Below, piece after piece: positions 45,283 to 53,735 of a stretch of DNA of 64,000 nucleotides (the stretch's first letter is position 1; every line of letters starts with the position of its first letter). The notes under the pieces are model-generated. The model did not search any database. It was given only the letters and a program-made list of their open reading frames with translations, and was not told the DNA's origin. Source of the stretch: Burkholderiaceae bacterium (lineage in GTDB: Bacteria; Pseudomonadota; Gammaproteobacteria; Burkholderiales; Burkholderiaceae_E); contig OMIE01000066.1 of assembly GCA_900299025.1 (NCBI GenBank), positions 1-64,000 of the forward strand, read 5' to 3'. The translations under genes were made by a program, and so were the position numbers.

Positions 45283-46254
45283 ATGAACCAGCATCCAAAC
45301 ATGCGCTTGCAGCATCAACGCCGCTATCGCCGAGCGATGGACGCTGGCTTTTTGTGGGACGAGGTCCAAGCCCGTATGCTCGAGCGCATGCAATGGGTGA
45401 AGCAAGCACCCAAGCAAGTTTTGGTATTAGGCGATGCCAACCTGCGCGATGCCGGAAGCTTGCAATTGGCTTATCCGGCAAGCGAGCTCTTCGTGGTTGA
45501 CTGGGCTTGGGCTGCAAATTCTGCGACGAGGGCCGAGGCCCATAACCGCGAAGGCCTGCAGCGCTCAGAAGCTACCAAGGCTTCAGTCTCGAGCTGGGCT
45601 AAGAGGCTTTGGGGCCGTATGCTTACAAGCGCAACAATACCTGGTGATAACGATATAGAGCCTGCTGAGCGTGGCCACTTAATCGAAGAGCACTCAACGA
45701 AGCTACAGCGTGTAGCTGCGGATGTCCACCAACTTCCTCTACAGGCTGGAGCCTTCGACCTTTTATGGTCAAACGGCCTCTTGCATTGGTCGAAACAATG
45801 GCCCGAATTGCTCGCTGAGCTCCATCGATGTGCAAGGCAAGATGCCTTGTTTAGCTTTTCACTGCTTGGTGTTGACAGTTTCTCGGCGCTTCGCAGCTTG
45901 GCGCCTCAGTTGATGACTTTTCCGGATATGCACGATCTGGGGGATGCCCTAGTGCACACAGGTTGGGCTGAACCCGTTGTTGATATGGACCGCATTGTGC
46001 TGACCTGGCGCCACCCGCATGATCTTCTGAGCGATTTGCGTGCTCTTGGAGGGCACCTTAGCCCGACTCAAGCCAAGCATGTGCGCTCGCGCCGTTGGCT
46101 TGCACAGGTTCATCAGTCGCTCGAATATTTGCGACGTCCCGATGGACTGTTTCAGCTTGAAATCGAGCTTATCCTGGGTCACGCTTGGCGGGCTGCTGAT
46201 GCCAAACAAGCCGCCGAATGGCAGCCCATCCAACTAAAGCTTAAGGCTTCCTAG
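45283..46254 (+). CDS. BioC-like class I methyltransferase with degenerate SAM motif
   Basis: A 323-residue methyltransferase-fold protein. The region after the central insertion, DVHQLPLQAGAFDLLWSNGLLHW, matches motifs II-III of BioC-type enzymes (malonyl-ACP O-methyltransferases). RWLAQVHQSLEYLRRPDGLF is the C-terminal part. Motif I, however, reads VLVLGDANLRD instead of the usual D-x-G-x-G-x-G, and a polar insert follows at about 85-140. Either it uses an unusual SAM site or it is not active. Divergent from comF, next to which such genes are frequently found. Confidence 0.75.
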   Translation: MNQHPNMRLQHQRRYRRAMDAGFLWDEVQARMLERMQWVKQAPKQVLVLGDANLRDAGSLQLAYPASELFVVDWAWAANSATRAEAHNREGLQRSEATKASVSSWAKRLWGRMLTSATIPGDNDIEPAERGHLIEEHSTKLQRVAADVHQLPLQAGAFDLLWSNGLLHWSKQWPELLAELHRCARQDALFSFSLLGVDSFSALRSLAPQLMTFPDMHDLGDALVHTGWAEPVVDMDRIVLTWRHPHDLLSDLRALGGHLSPTQAKHVRSRRWLAQVHQSLEYLRRPDGLFQLEIELILGHAWRAADAKQAAEWQPIQLKLKAS

Positions 46255-46287
46255 GGGGCTCAGTGGCAAAAATCAGCACGGGGAACC

Positions 46288-46293
46288 TATAAT
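46288..46293 (+). promoter_or_regulatory. Probable -10 box of the cytochrome oxidase operon
   Basis: A perfect TATAAT about 55 bases upstream of the DUF2244 gene, the first gene of the oxidase cluster. The best -35 candidate, TGGCAA at 46264-46269 (18-base spacer), matches the consensus only partly. Confidence 0.55.
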
Positions 46294-46347
46294 CAAGGGC
46301 TACAAGCATCTACTCGACGCGGATGCGTGGTCATGGAAGGTGTATAG

Positions 46348-46833
46348 TTGGACTACTCATGGAACTGCACGGAGGAAGTTGACTCGCGTCAGTGGTTGAT
46401 GCGTCGTAATTGCGCCCTAACGCCATGCCAACTTGCCGTTTGGTTTGCTGCTGTTTCTAGCCTTTCGATTGCCGTCGCGACATTTTTCGCACTGGCGGGT
46501 GCTTGGATGGTTTTGCCGTTTGCTTTCCTTGAGGTCGCTGCGCTTGGTATTGCGTTTGTCGTATATGCGCGACACGCGGCTGATTTTGAGCGGATCGTGG
46601 TTCAATCCGGAGGATTAGTGGTCGAGCGGAGTACTGCAAGCCGTTTGGAGAGGACTGAAGTTCCCCTGGACTGGATTAGGGTCGAGTACCAGGGTCAGCG
46701 TCGAGAGTTGGTTAAGTTGGTATCTCAGGGAAGATTTTGCGAGGTTGGCCGGTTTGTGCCAGAGCATCAGCGGAGCTCGCTTGCGAAGGAACTCCGAAGC
46801 GCATGTCTTGGCAAGCTTGCATGGACTCGCTGA
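46348..46833 (+). CDS. DUF2244 family membrane protein
   Basis: A 161-residue protein with a pair of transmembrane helices (about residues 28-50 and 52-72) and a cytoplasmic C-terminal domain. The N-terminal W-x-x-R-R-N-C signature (WLMRRNC) and the ERIVVQSGGLVVER strand match DUF2244. The family is regularly encoded next to cytochrome c oxidase genes; its role is unknown. The start is a TTG (46348) preceded by GGAAGG; ATG 46399 would remove the signature tryptophan, so I prefer the TTG. First gene of the oxidase operon. Confidence 0.75.
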   Translation: MDYSWNCTEEVDSRQWLMRRNCALTPCQLAVWFAAVSSLSIAVATFFALAGAWMVLPFAFLEVAALGIAFVVYARHAADFERIVVQSGGLVVERSTASRLERTEVPLDWIRVEYQGQRRELVKLVSQGRFCEVGRFVPEHQRSSLAKELRSACLGKLAWTR

Positions 46834-46929
46834 TTGGGTAGGTTGGGAGTGATCTGTGGCCGGTCCGATGGATATGCGAGGGCTGCAGACGATAAAAAAT
46901 GGATGTTGAACAATGAATATGGTGATGGC

Positions 46930-48114
46930 ATGAGGACGATGGGACAGTTATTCGACCGAGCCGCTTCGGTCAGAGATAAGCTGGGTTTGGCAAGTTGCGC
47001 GATCTCGGCTGCATTAATTGCACCTAGCCTATGGGCTGCAGATATGCCTGGCGGACCCAAAGTCAATCAACTTGATTTGCCAAAGGGTGTGACGAAAATC
47101 GCTGCCGACCAGCACTGGATGAACTGGTTTTTAATGGCGGTCTGTCTTGTCATTTTCATCGCTGTTTTTGCGGTGATGTTTTACTCCGTTTGGGCACACC
47201 GTAAGTCAAAGGGCCACAAACCCGCCGATTTTCATGAAAGCACAGCGGTTGAAATTGCCTGGACCGTGGTGCCTTTTCTCATCGTGGTGGGAATCGGCAT
47301 TCCTGCAACAAAAATGGTCGTGGAGCAAAAGGATACTTCCGGGGCAGATCTGACCGTGAAGATTACGGGCTATCAATGGAAATGGGGTTATGACTATGTG
47401 AAAGGCGAAGGCGAAGGCATTGGCTTTTTGTCAACGCTTTCAACCCCAGAGTCACAGATCACAGGCAAGGACCCCAAGGGTTTGACCTATCTGATGGAGG
47501 TTGATAATCCCCTAGTGGTGCCGGTGGGCAAAAAGGTCCGTGTCGTTCTAACCGCCAACGATGTGATCCATTCCTGGACGGTACCTGCTTTTGGTGTGAA
47601 ACAGGACGCAATTCCGGGATTCGTACGCGATACCTGGTTCAAGGCAGAGAAAGAAGGGGTTTATCGCGGCGCTTGCGTTGAGTTATGCGGTAAAAACCAT
47701 GCATTCATGCCTGTCGTCGTTGAGGTCAAGTCGGCAGAGGAGTACAGCAAGTGGGTGGACGCTCGTAAGAAAGAAATGGCCGCCAAGGCTGATGATCCGA
47801 ACAAGGAATGGCAGCTTGCCGAACTACAATCCCGTGGCGAAAAAGTCTATGGCGCCAATTGTGCTGCCTGCCACCAGGCTGGCGGAACAGGTGCAGGGCA
47901 GTTTCCCGCTTTGATCAAAGCTGCGTCTGTTGTCGGCCCGTCTGCCGACCAAATCAAGATCTTGCTCAACGGCAAAGGCGCCGGCATGCCAGCCTGGAAG
48001 CAACTTTCTGATGTCGAGATTGCCGCCGTGATTACCTACACTCGCAACGCTTGGGGTAACAAGGCTGACGAGGGTTTGGTTCAGCCCAAGGCGATCGCTG
48101 AGGCAAGAAAGTAG
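46930..48114 (+). CDS. ctaC: Cytochrome c oxidase subunit II with fused cytochrome c domain
   Basis: A 394-residue subunit that receives electrons from cytochrome c. The N-terminal signal peptide (about 1-37, ending SLWAAD) precedes two transmembrane helices (NWFLMAVCLVIFIAVFAVMF and the IAWTVVPFLIVVGIG segment). The periplasmic CuA domain has C249, C253, H257 and the nearby methionine of CVELCGKNHAFM. A C-terminal cytochrome c domain carries the heme site C311-A-A-C314-H315. The fused cytochrome is typical of caa3-like subunits II in betaproteobacteria. The start is ambiguous: ATG 46903, 46930 or 46939; 46930 places the signal peptide well. Confidence 0.96.
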   Translation: MRTMGQLFDRAASVRDKLGLASCAISAALIAPSLWAADMPGGPKVNQLDLPKGVTKIAADQHWMNWFLMAVCLVIFIAVFAVMFYSVWAHRKSKGHKPADFHESTAVEIAWTVVPFLIVVGIGIPATKMVVEQKDTSGADLTVKITGYQWKWGYDYVKGEGEGIGFLSTLSTPESQITGKDPKGLTYLMEVDNPLVVPVGKKVRVVLTANDVIHSWTVPAFGVKQDAIPGFVRDTWFKAEKEGVYRGACVELCGKNHAFMPVVVEVKSAEEYSKWVDARKKEMAAKADDPNKEWQLAELQSRGEKVYGANCAACHQAGGTGAGQFPALIKAASVVGPSADQIKILLNGKGAGMPAWKQLSDVEIAAVITYTRNAWGNKADEGLVQPKAIAEARK

Positions 48115-48191
48115 TTGCTTTGGCCATATCTGGACATCTTTAAAGTTTTTAGCAATTTCCACGCAGAACCTTGAAACACTGAGGAACGACT

Positions 48192-49781
48192 ATGAGCGCA
48201 GTCCTTGACAACCACGGACATGATTCACATGACCACGCGCATGACCATCCCCACGGTCTACGCCGCTGGCTCTTTGCTACGAACCACAAAGACATCGGCA
48301 CGCTTTACTTGTGGTTTAGTTTTGTCATGTTGCTGTCTGGCGGTATTTTGGCGCTCACCCTTCGTGCTGAACTCTTTCAGCCGGGTATTCAAATCGTCCA
48401 GCCTGAGTTCTTCAATCAACTCACCACGATGCATGGTCTGATCATGGTGTTTGGTGCTGTGATGCCAGCCTTTGTGGGTTTTGCCAACTGGCAAATTCCC
48501 TTGATGATTGGTGCCTCCGATATGGCCTTCGCCCGGATGAACAACTTCAGCTTCTGGCTGCTTCCTCCGGCGGCCCTGTTGCTGGTTGGTTCCTTTTTCG
48601 TACCCGGCGGCGCGACAGCGGCTGGCTGGACCTTGTATGCACCCTTGTCGGTGCAAATGGGCCCAGGGATGGACTTGGCGATTTTCGCTGTTCACATCAT
48701 GGGCGCAAGCTCCATTATGGGATCGATCAACATCATCACAACGATCCTCAACATGCGTGCACCTGGCATGACGCTGATGAAAATGCCGATGTTCGTTTGG
48801 ACCTGGCTGATTACAGCCTATTTGCTGATCGCCGTGATGCCTGTTTTGGCAGGTGCAATCACCATGTTGTTGACGGATCGTCACTTCGGAACGTCATTCT
48901 TTAACGCTGCCGGTGGCGGTGATCCGGTCATGTACCAGCATATCTTCTGGTTCTTTGGTCACCCAGAGGTTTACATCATGATCTTGCCGGCCTTCGGCAT
49001 CGTTTCAGAAATTATTCCTGCCTTTTCGCGCAAGCGACTGTTTGGCTACTCGTCGATGGTTTATGCCACCGCTTCGATTGCCATTCTGTCGTTTATCGTT
49101 TGGGCTCACCACATGTTTACAACAGGTATGCCTGTCACCGGGCAGTTGTTTTTCATGTATGCCACCATGCTTATCGCTGTGCCCACCGGTGTGAAGATTT
49201 TCAACTGGGTCGCCACCATGTGGAAAGGAGCGATGACCTTTGAAACCCCGATGCTGTTTGCCATTGGTTTTATTTTCGTATTCACCATGGGCGGCCTAAC
49301 CGGGATCATTTTGTCGGTTGCTCCTCTTGATATCCAATTACACGATACCTATTACGTGGTTGCCCATTTCCATTACGTATTGGTTGCGGGCTCCTTGTTT
49401 GCCCTCTTTGCCGGAACTTATTACTGGCTGCCCAAGTGGACAGGGCATTACTACGACGAGGGTCTTGGCAAGTTCCACTTCTGGGCGTCGTTGATCACCT
49501 TCAATGTGACCTTCTTTCCGATGCACTTTCTCGGACTCGCTGGTATGCCGCGTCGTTACATTGACTACCCAACCCAATTCACCGACTTCAACGCACTTGC
49601 AACAGTTGGTGCGTTTGGTTTTGGATTAAGCCAGTTGATCTTCCTATACGTGGTCCTTAAATGCATTCGTGGCGGCGAGAAAGCACCAGATAAAGTCTGG
49701 GAGGGTGCCGAGGGCTTGGAGTGGACCGTTCCTTCGCCTGCGCCCTTCCATACCTTCGAACAACCGCCAACCTTTAAGTAA
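48192..49781 (+). CDS. ctaD: Cytochrome c oxidase subunit I
   Basis: A 529-residue inner-membrane subunit with 12 helices holding heme a, heme a3 and CuB. Residues THKD near the N-terminus and [10 protein letters not shown] start helix 1. The key site [14 protein letters not shown] contains H257 (CuB ligand) and Y261 (the cross-linked tyrosine), GHPEVY being the aa3-type K-channel signature. Further ligands lie in AHHMFTTG and HFHYVLVAG. It starts 77 bases after ctaC. An unusual His/Asp-rich N-terminus (residues 8-22) precedes the first helix. Confidence 0.98.
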   Translation: MSAVLDNHGHDSHDHAHDHPHGLRRWLFATNHKDIGTLYLWFSFVMLLSGGILALTLRAELFQPGIQIVQPEFFNQLTTMHGLIMVFGAVMPAFVGFANWQIPLMIGASDMAFARMNNFSFWLLPPAALLLVGSFFVPGGATAAGWTLYAPLSVQMGPGMDLAIFAVHIMGASSIMGSINIITTILNMRAPGMTLMKMPMFVWTWLITAYLLIAVMPVLAGAITMLLTDRHFGTSFFNAAGGGDPVMYQHIFWFFGHPEVYIMILPAFGIVSEIIPAFSRKRLFGYSSMVYATASIAILSFIVWAHHMFTTGMPVTGQLFFMYATMLIAVPTGVKIFNWVATMWKGAMTFETPMLFAIGFIFVFTMGGLTGIILSVAPLDIQLHDTYYVVAHFHYVLVAGSLFALFAGTYYWLPKWTGHYYDEGLGKFHFWASLITFNVTFFPMHFLGLAGMPRRYIDYPTQFTDFNALATVGAFGFGLSQLIFLYVVLKCIRGGEKAPDKVWEGAEGLEWTVPSPAPFHTFEQPPTFK

Positions 49782-49789
49782 GACCTCAG

Positions 49790-49819
49790 GCGAGGAGAGG
49801 CCTTTGGTCGTCTCCTCGC
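49790..49819 (+). other. Intra-operon mRNA hairpin after ctaD
   Basis: Perfect 9-bp arms GCGAGGAGA (49790-49798) and TCTCCTCGC (49811-49819) with a 12-base loop. No T-run follows, so it is not a classical terminator. It lies between ctaD and the small assembly gene and could stabilise the upstream subunit mRNA or reduce downstream expression. Confidence 0.65.
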
Positions 49820-49859
49820 ACAGAGGACGCTAGGGCAAAAGGTATTCGATCTGCAAGCC

Positions 49860-49955
49860 ATGAGTAACAACCTAAAAACCGCGCTTATCCTTTTATCGAT
49901 AGCTGCGGTGTTTTTTTTGGGTGTAATTGGCAAGCGGATTTTTCTCGGGCCTTAG
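49860..49955 (+). CDS. Cytochrome oxidase small assembly protein (31 residues)
   Basis: A tiny open reading frame with a single transmembrane helix: it starts M-S-N-N-L-K and contains LILLSIAAVFFLGVIGKRIF. This resembles the short protein that Burkholderiales annotations call cytochrome oxidase small assembly protein and that lies between ctaD and ctaG, as here. No other gene explains this stretch. ATG 49860 is in good context, the stop is TAG at 49953-49955. Its exact role is not established. Confidence 0.75.
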   Translation: MSNNLKTALILLSIAAVFFLGVIGKRIFLGP

Positions 49956-49998
49956 TCCTCAACCTTTCCCTCAGGCCTCACCACTCAACACGATAAGT

Positions 49999-50640
49999 AT
50001 GCTGCCCAGCGATTTCAGACAACTCAATAAGACGATGCTCGCCAAGCTACTGGTGGCGTCGACGTTGATGTTTGGGTTTGGCTTTGCGATGGTGCCGATC
50101 TATCAAAAAATTTGCGAAGTAACCGGGGTAAATGTGTTGACCCAACGCGATGAACGCGCTGAGGCCTTTGCCAAAAACACGCAGGTCGACAGTTCACGTA
50201 GCATCACGATTGAGTTTGATGCCAATGCGCATGGCCCGTGGCAGTTCAAGCCAGAAGTTAACGCCTTAACAGCTCACCCTGGTGAACTGGTCACCGTTTA
50301 CTACGAACTCCGGAACCGCAGTGAATACGCGGTAACGGGCCAAGCCATACCCAGTTATGCCCCTGGGTATGCTGCCAATTACTTTAAAAAGCTTGAATGC
50401 TTTTGTTTTAAGCAGCAGGCACTCGATGCAGGCGAAACAAGACAATTCCCTGTGGTTTTTGTCGTTGACCCCCAGTTACCTACCGATGTGAGCAATATCA
50501 CGCTGTCCTATACTTTTTTTGATATTGCAGGTACTACTAAAGCATCGATCGACAGCCAGCCGCTCATGTCATCGAGTGGTCAACTTGCTCCAAGCGGTCA
50601 GGCTGGCAAAGCTCCAAGCGCCCCAGAGCGGCGAAGCTAA
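49999..50640 (+). CDS. ctaG: Cytochrome c oxidase assembly protein CtaG/Cox11
   Basis: A 213-residue membrane-anchored copper protein that delivers Cu to the CuB site of subunit I. One transmembrane helix (about 15-37, LLVASTLMFGFGFAMVPIYQ) precedes an immunoglobulin-like periplasmic domain with the Cu-binding C-F-C-F motif in LECFCFKQQAL. The N-terminal YQKICEVTGVN motif is family-typical. ATG 49999 is chosen because it follows the short assembly gene; the frame could extend further upstream. The C-terminus is Ser/Pro-rich. Confidence 0.95.
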   Translation: MLPSDFRQLNKTMLAKLLVASTLMFGFGFAMVPIYQKICEVTGVNVLTQRDERAEAFAKNTQVDSSRSITIEFDANAHGPWQFKPEVNALTAHPGELVTVYYELRNRSEYAVTGQAIPSYAPGYAANYFKKLECFCFKQQALDAGETRQFPVVFVVDPQLPTDVSNITLSYTFFDIAGTTKASIDSQPLMSSSGQLAPSGQAGKAPSAPERRS

Positions 50641-50650
50641 TGCTGTCGAC

Positions 50651-50878
50651 ATGTCAAAGGCAGCGATAGGCATGGAAGAACCGAGTGCTCAGGCTAAGCA
50701 CGGTTTGCGCAAAACCGTGCTTGCTGTGGCCGCATCATTTTTTGGTGTTCGTGGCAGTAAAGAGCACGAGGCTGACATGGCACAACTAAAGCCCTTGCAT
50801 GTGATCGCGGTGGGTCTCATGATGGCGGCGATCTTTGTTTTATCGCTGGTTTTGGTTGTGCGTATGGTTGTGGCTTAG
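50651..50878 (+). CDS. DUF2970 family small membrane protein
   Basis: A 75-residue protein with one C-terminal transmembrane helix (about residues 50-72). The segment AVAASFFGVRGSKEHEADMA matches the DUF2970 pattern, found near cytochrome oxidase genes in betaproteobacteria. ATG 50651 lies 10 bases after ctaG; ATG 50672 is a possible shorter start. Function unknown. Confidence 0.75.
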   Translation: MSKAAIGMEEPSAQAKHGLRKTVLAVAASFFGVRGSKEHEADMAQLKPLHVIAVGLMMAAIFVLSLVLVVRMVVA

Positions 50879-50914
50879 GCGGTCTGGAGAGCTTTGATCT
50901 TGACTTGCTTTGAA

Positions 50915-50920
50915 TACAAT
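50915..50920 (+). promoter_or_regulatory. Possible internal -10 box upstream of ctaE
   Basis: TACAAT in the 71-base gap before ctaE, with poor -35 candidates (CTTTGA at a 17-base spacer, or TTGATC at 15 bases). It could add subunit III transcription within the operon. Confidence 0.35.
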
Positions 50921-50949
50921 AGCAAAAGTGTTTACATAGGGAGAACCTG

Positions 50950-51810
50950 ATGAGTGCCAATCAGCACGCACCATATTATTTTGTACCCGAGCCATCAAAG
51001 TGGCCGCTGTTTGGATCCATTGCGGCGGTTTTCCTCACCTTCGGCGCTTCGGGCACTGTGAATCAGCAAGCGGCCGGCCCCTGGTTGCTGCTGGTTGGTT
51101 TTTTGATGTTGTTTTACACGCTTTACGGCTGGTTTGCCAACGTAGCAGCTGAGTCGGAAGCTGGTACATACAATGAGCGAGTTGGCATTTCGTTTCGCTG
51201 GAGCATGAGTTGGTTCATCTTCTCCGAAGTGATGTTTTTTGCAGCCTTCTTTGGCGCTTTGTTTTATGCGCGTGCGATCACCATGCCCTGGCTCGGCGAG
51301 CCCGATGCCAAAGCTTTGCTTTGGCCCGAGTTCTCAGCGGTTTGGCCCAACTTAGGGCCGGCGGGGACGATTGAGCAATTTCAAACGATTGGTCCTTGGC
51401 CCATCCCGACGATCAACACCTTGCTGCTGCTTACCTCGGGCGTAACCCTCACTATTTCGCATCATGCGCTGCGTGCCTCTGAGCGCGGGAAAGCAATCTT
51501 TTGGCTCTTCGCGACCGTCGTACTAGGCGTGGTATTCCTTGGGTTTCAAGCCTTTGAGTACATGCATGCCTACAAAGACCTCAACCTTAAGCTAACCTCG
51601 GGCATTTTCGGATCGACCTTCTTCATGCTCACCGGTTTCCACGGCTTCCATGTTTTTCTTGGAGGTTTGATGCTTACCGTTGTGTTGATTCGCATGATGC
51701 GGGGACACTTTACCGCGGAGAATCATTTCGCCTTTGAGGGCGCAGCGTGGTACTGGCACTTTGTCGATGTTGTTTGGTTGCTTCTCTATATTATTGTTTA
51801 CTGGCTGTAG
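50950..51810 (+). CDS. ctaE: Cytochrome c oxidase subunit III
   Basis: A 286-residue subunit with seven hydrophobic helices that stabilises the oxidase core. Marks are YYFVPEPSKWPLFGSIAAV, the FRWSMSWFIFSEVMFFAAFF segment and HHALRASERGKA. The C-terminal FHGFHVFLGG and WYWHFVDVVWLLLYIIVYWL are conserved in subunit III. GGGAGA precedes the ATG. A strong terminator follows 74 bases after its stop, ending the core oxidase transcript. Confidence 0.97.
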   Translation: MSANQHAPYYFVPEPSKWPLFGSIAAVFLTFGASGTVNQQAAGPWLLLVGFLMLFYTLYGWFANVAAESEAGTYNERVGISFRWSMSWFIFSEVMFFAAFFGALFYARAITMPWLGEPDAKALLWPEFSAVWPNLGPAGTIEQFQTIGPWPIPTINTLLLLTSGVTLTISHHALRASERGKAIFWLFATVVLGVVFLGFQAFEYMHAYKDLNLKLTSGIFGSTFFMLTGFHGFHVFLGGLMLTVVLIRMMRGHFTAENHFAFEGAAWYWHFVDVVWLLLYIIVYWL

Positions 51811-51883
51811 GCCTCATTGCTGGTGCAAAGGGGGGCTGCATTCTTGTAACAGCCTTCTGCCTAGCTCGCTGTTGCGTTGAAGG

Positions 51884-51912
51884 GGGTCTTAAGGCTACTT
51901 AAGACCCTTTTT
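51884..51912 (+). terminator. Rho-independent terminator after ctaE
   Basis: Perfect 10-bp stem GGGTCTTAAG (51884-51893) and CTTAAGACCC (51898-51907) with loop GCTA, followed by TTTTT. The T-run is on the plus-strand side only, so it terminates the oxidase operon, not the convergent DUF2909 gene. Confidence 0.9.
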
Positions 51913-51930
51913 CACTAAGCCTCGATCGAC

Positions 51931-52143
51931 CTAACCCGTTGGCACCTGGTAGCCGGTTGGTGTAATCCAACCCATGTAATAGCAAAACCATAGGAATCCG
52001 AATAAAACCACTGACAGGGAGATGCGCAGGGTGAGCATTTGGACCACTTTGCCGGTTTTTCCCTGGTCCTTAACCAGGTAGTAGAGTGCCGATCCCAAAC
52101 TGGCAAGGATCAAGAGCAAAACGGCAATGACGATAAAACGCAT
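51931..52143 (-). CDS. DUF2909 family twin-transmembrane protein
   Basis: A 70-residue protein with two hydrophobic helices: residues 3-24 (FIVIAVLLLILASLGSALYY) and about 40-60. The YLVKDQGKTGKVVQMLTLRISLS linker matches the DUF2909 twin transmembrane family, which is found beside cytochrome oxidase genes. It is the only minus-strand gene of the cluster and ends near the ctaE terminator; divergent from surf1 across 54 bases. Role unknown. Confidence 0.8.
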   Translation of the reverse strand: MRFIVIAVLLLILASLGSALYYLVKDQGKTGKVVQMLTLRISLSVVLFGFLWFCYYMGWITPTGYQVPTG

Positions 52144-52197
52144 GGGAGCTCTCGGGTTGATTAGGCACTACTTGCTTTACGATCAAATGATTGTCGC

Positions 52198-53055
52198 ATG
52201 CCGATAAGTTTCGCCGAACAAAAGGCCCGTTCTGGCGCACCTTGGAAATGGCTTGCTTTAGCACTCTTGGTTGCGCTTAGCCTCTTAACGGGTCGACTTG
52301 GGCTTTGGCAACTCGATCGGGCAGATGAAAAGCGCGATATGGCGCAAAAGCGTCAGATGGCGTCTAGCAAGCCACCCGTTGCGCTTGAACGCTTACATGC
52401 CGATGCCCTGACGAATCTTGAAGGACAGCGTTTGCGGCTAAGGATCGATGCGCCTTTAAGCAATTGGTACCTCGATTCAAGAACATATAAAGGCCAAGCC
52501 GGCCTTTATGTGCTCGCTGTGTTACCCCTTGACGGTCCCGAAGATGGCTTGCCTGCGCCCAAGCAAGAGCCTACCGAATCATTCAAGCCATCACCGAACC
52601 ACCATGTTGGGGAACAATGGCGGCCAAACCACGTCTTATTGTTGCGTGGATGGCAAGCAAAAGATCCACGTCAACCTCAGGGTATTCAGGACAGGGGCAA
52701 AATCCAGGCTGGGGAATACGTGTTACTTCGTGTGGAGCACGAGCGTGAGCACATGGCATCCCGACTGGGCTTGGGTGATCGGATCGCAGGGGACAACTTG
52801 CAACATTGGTTGGCTGTCGATAGCCGGGTGATGAGCGAGCAAAGTGGTTTGCAGCTTGCGCCCTACGTTTTGCGGCAACTCGAAGCCGCGCAAGACGAGA
52901 AGGGGCAGTCGATTAATGATGGCTTGGTCCGTGATTGGCCTGAACCGTCGGACGGTATCGATAAGCATCGCGCCTACGCCTTGCAATGGTTTTTATTTTC
53001 TGGTCTCAGCTTGGCTTTGGCTGTCGTTATCGCCTTTCGTTGGCGTATCGATTAA
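52198..53055 (+). CDS. SURF1 family cytochrome oxidase assembly protein
   Basis: A 285-residue membrane protein with a helix near each end (about 18-36 and 262-281) and a periplasmic domain between, as in SURF1/Shy1. GRLGLWQLDRADEKRDM (residues 32-48) is the family motif; the loop WYLDSRTYKGQAGLYVLAVL and the DGIDKHRAYALQWFLFSG segment before the last helix are typical. It helps heme a insertion into subunit I. First gene of the second half of the oxidase cluster. Confidence 0.92.
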   Translation: MPISFAEQKARSGAPWKWLALALLVALSLLTGRLGLWQLDRADEKRDMAQKRQMASSKPPVALERLHADALTNLEGQRLRLRIDAPLSNWYLDSRTYKGQAGLYVLAVLPLDGPEDGLPAPKQEPTESFKPSPNHHVGEQWRPNHVLLLRGWQAKDPRQPQGIQDRGKIQAGEYVLLRVEHEREHMASRLGLGDRIAGDNLQHWLAVDSRVMSEQSGLQLAPYVLRQLEAAQDEKGQSINDGLVRDWPEPSDGIDKHRAYALQWFLFSGLSLALAVVIAFRWRID

Positions 53056-53062
53056 CAAATGA

Positions 53063-53728
53063 ATGGATGTTCTTGCAAACATGTCTGACCTGACTTACTC
53101 AAAACCGGCCGCAGTGATTCGCTATGGGCGTTTAAAAATGCTGCTGATTTTTGCCGTATGTGCCTCGCCAGTGGTGTTTGGAACATTAGCCTATTGGTTT
53201 TACCGATCAGAGACCACGACTAATTACGGGAGCTTCATCGAGCCTCAGCGACAGGCGGAAGGTTTGGAGGCTTTCCGTGGCAAATGGGTCATGTTCACCG
53301 TTGATTCCCCGCAGTGTGATGAGTTTTGCGCAAAGCGGCTTTACTTGATGCGTCAGGTCCGCCTCACCCAAGGCAAGGATAAAGAGCGTGTCGAGCGTGT
53401 GCTGCTCTTGACTGAACCGGGCAAGGCAGCGTTCGGCACAGCAGGCGTTGAGAGTCTGGAGAAAGTCCACGAGGGTATGCACGTCCTTTATTTAGAGCGC
53501 GACAAGCGCGAGCGCATACTCGGTCTTGGCAGCAAAATGGCCAGCAACGAACCGCCCGGGGATGCAGCCGACAAGGGCTCCAACAAAGCTGCTGACCGAG
53601 GGTTTGATAAAGGAATTTATCTGGTCGATCCATTAGGCCATGTGATGATGCGGTTTCCAGACGACCCCGATCCAAGTCGGATGAAAAAGGATCTTGGCAA
53701 ACTGCTGAAATGGTCGCGCGTGGGATGA
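53063..53728 (+). CDS. SCO-like thioredoxin-fold protein with CxxxC but no SCO histidine
   Basis: A 221-residue membrane-anchored protein: one helix (about 26-47) then a thioredoxin-like domain. VDSPQCDEFCAKRLYLMRQV carries C85-x3-C89, the spacing used by SCO copper chaperones. The later strand GIYLVDPLGHVMMRFP matches the end of the fold. The copper-binding histidine that SCO proteins carry just before this strand is absent. A variable insert (about 155-185) precedes it. Possibly a thiol reductase for SCO or subunit II. Starts at ATG 53063; ATG 53081 is an alternative. Confidence 0.7.
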   Translation: MDVLANMSDLTYSKPAAVIRYGRLKMLLIFAVCASPVVFGTLAYWFYRSETTTNYGSFIEPQRQAEGLEAFRGKWVMFTVDSPQCDEFCAKRLYLMRQVRLTQGKDKERVERVLLLTEPGKAAFGTAGVESLEKVHEGMHVLYLERDKRERILGLGSKMASNEPPGDAADKGSNKAADRGFDKGIYLVDPLGHVMMRFPDDPDPSRMKKDLGKLLKWSRVG

Positions 53729-53735
53729 TGGGCCG

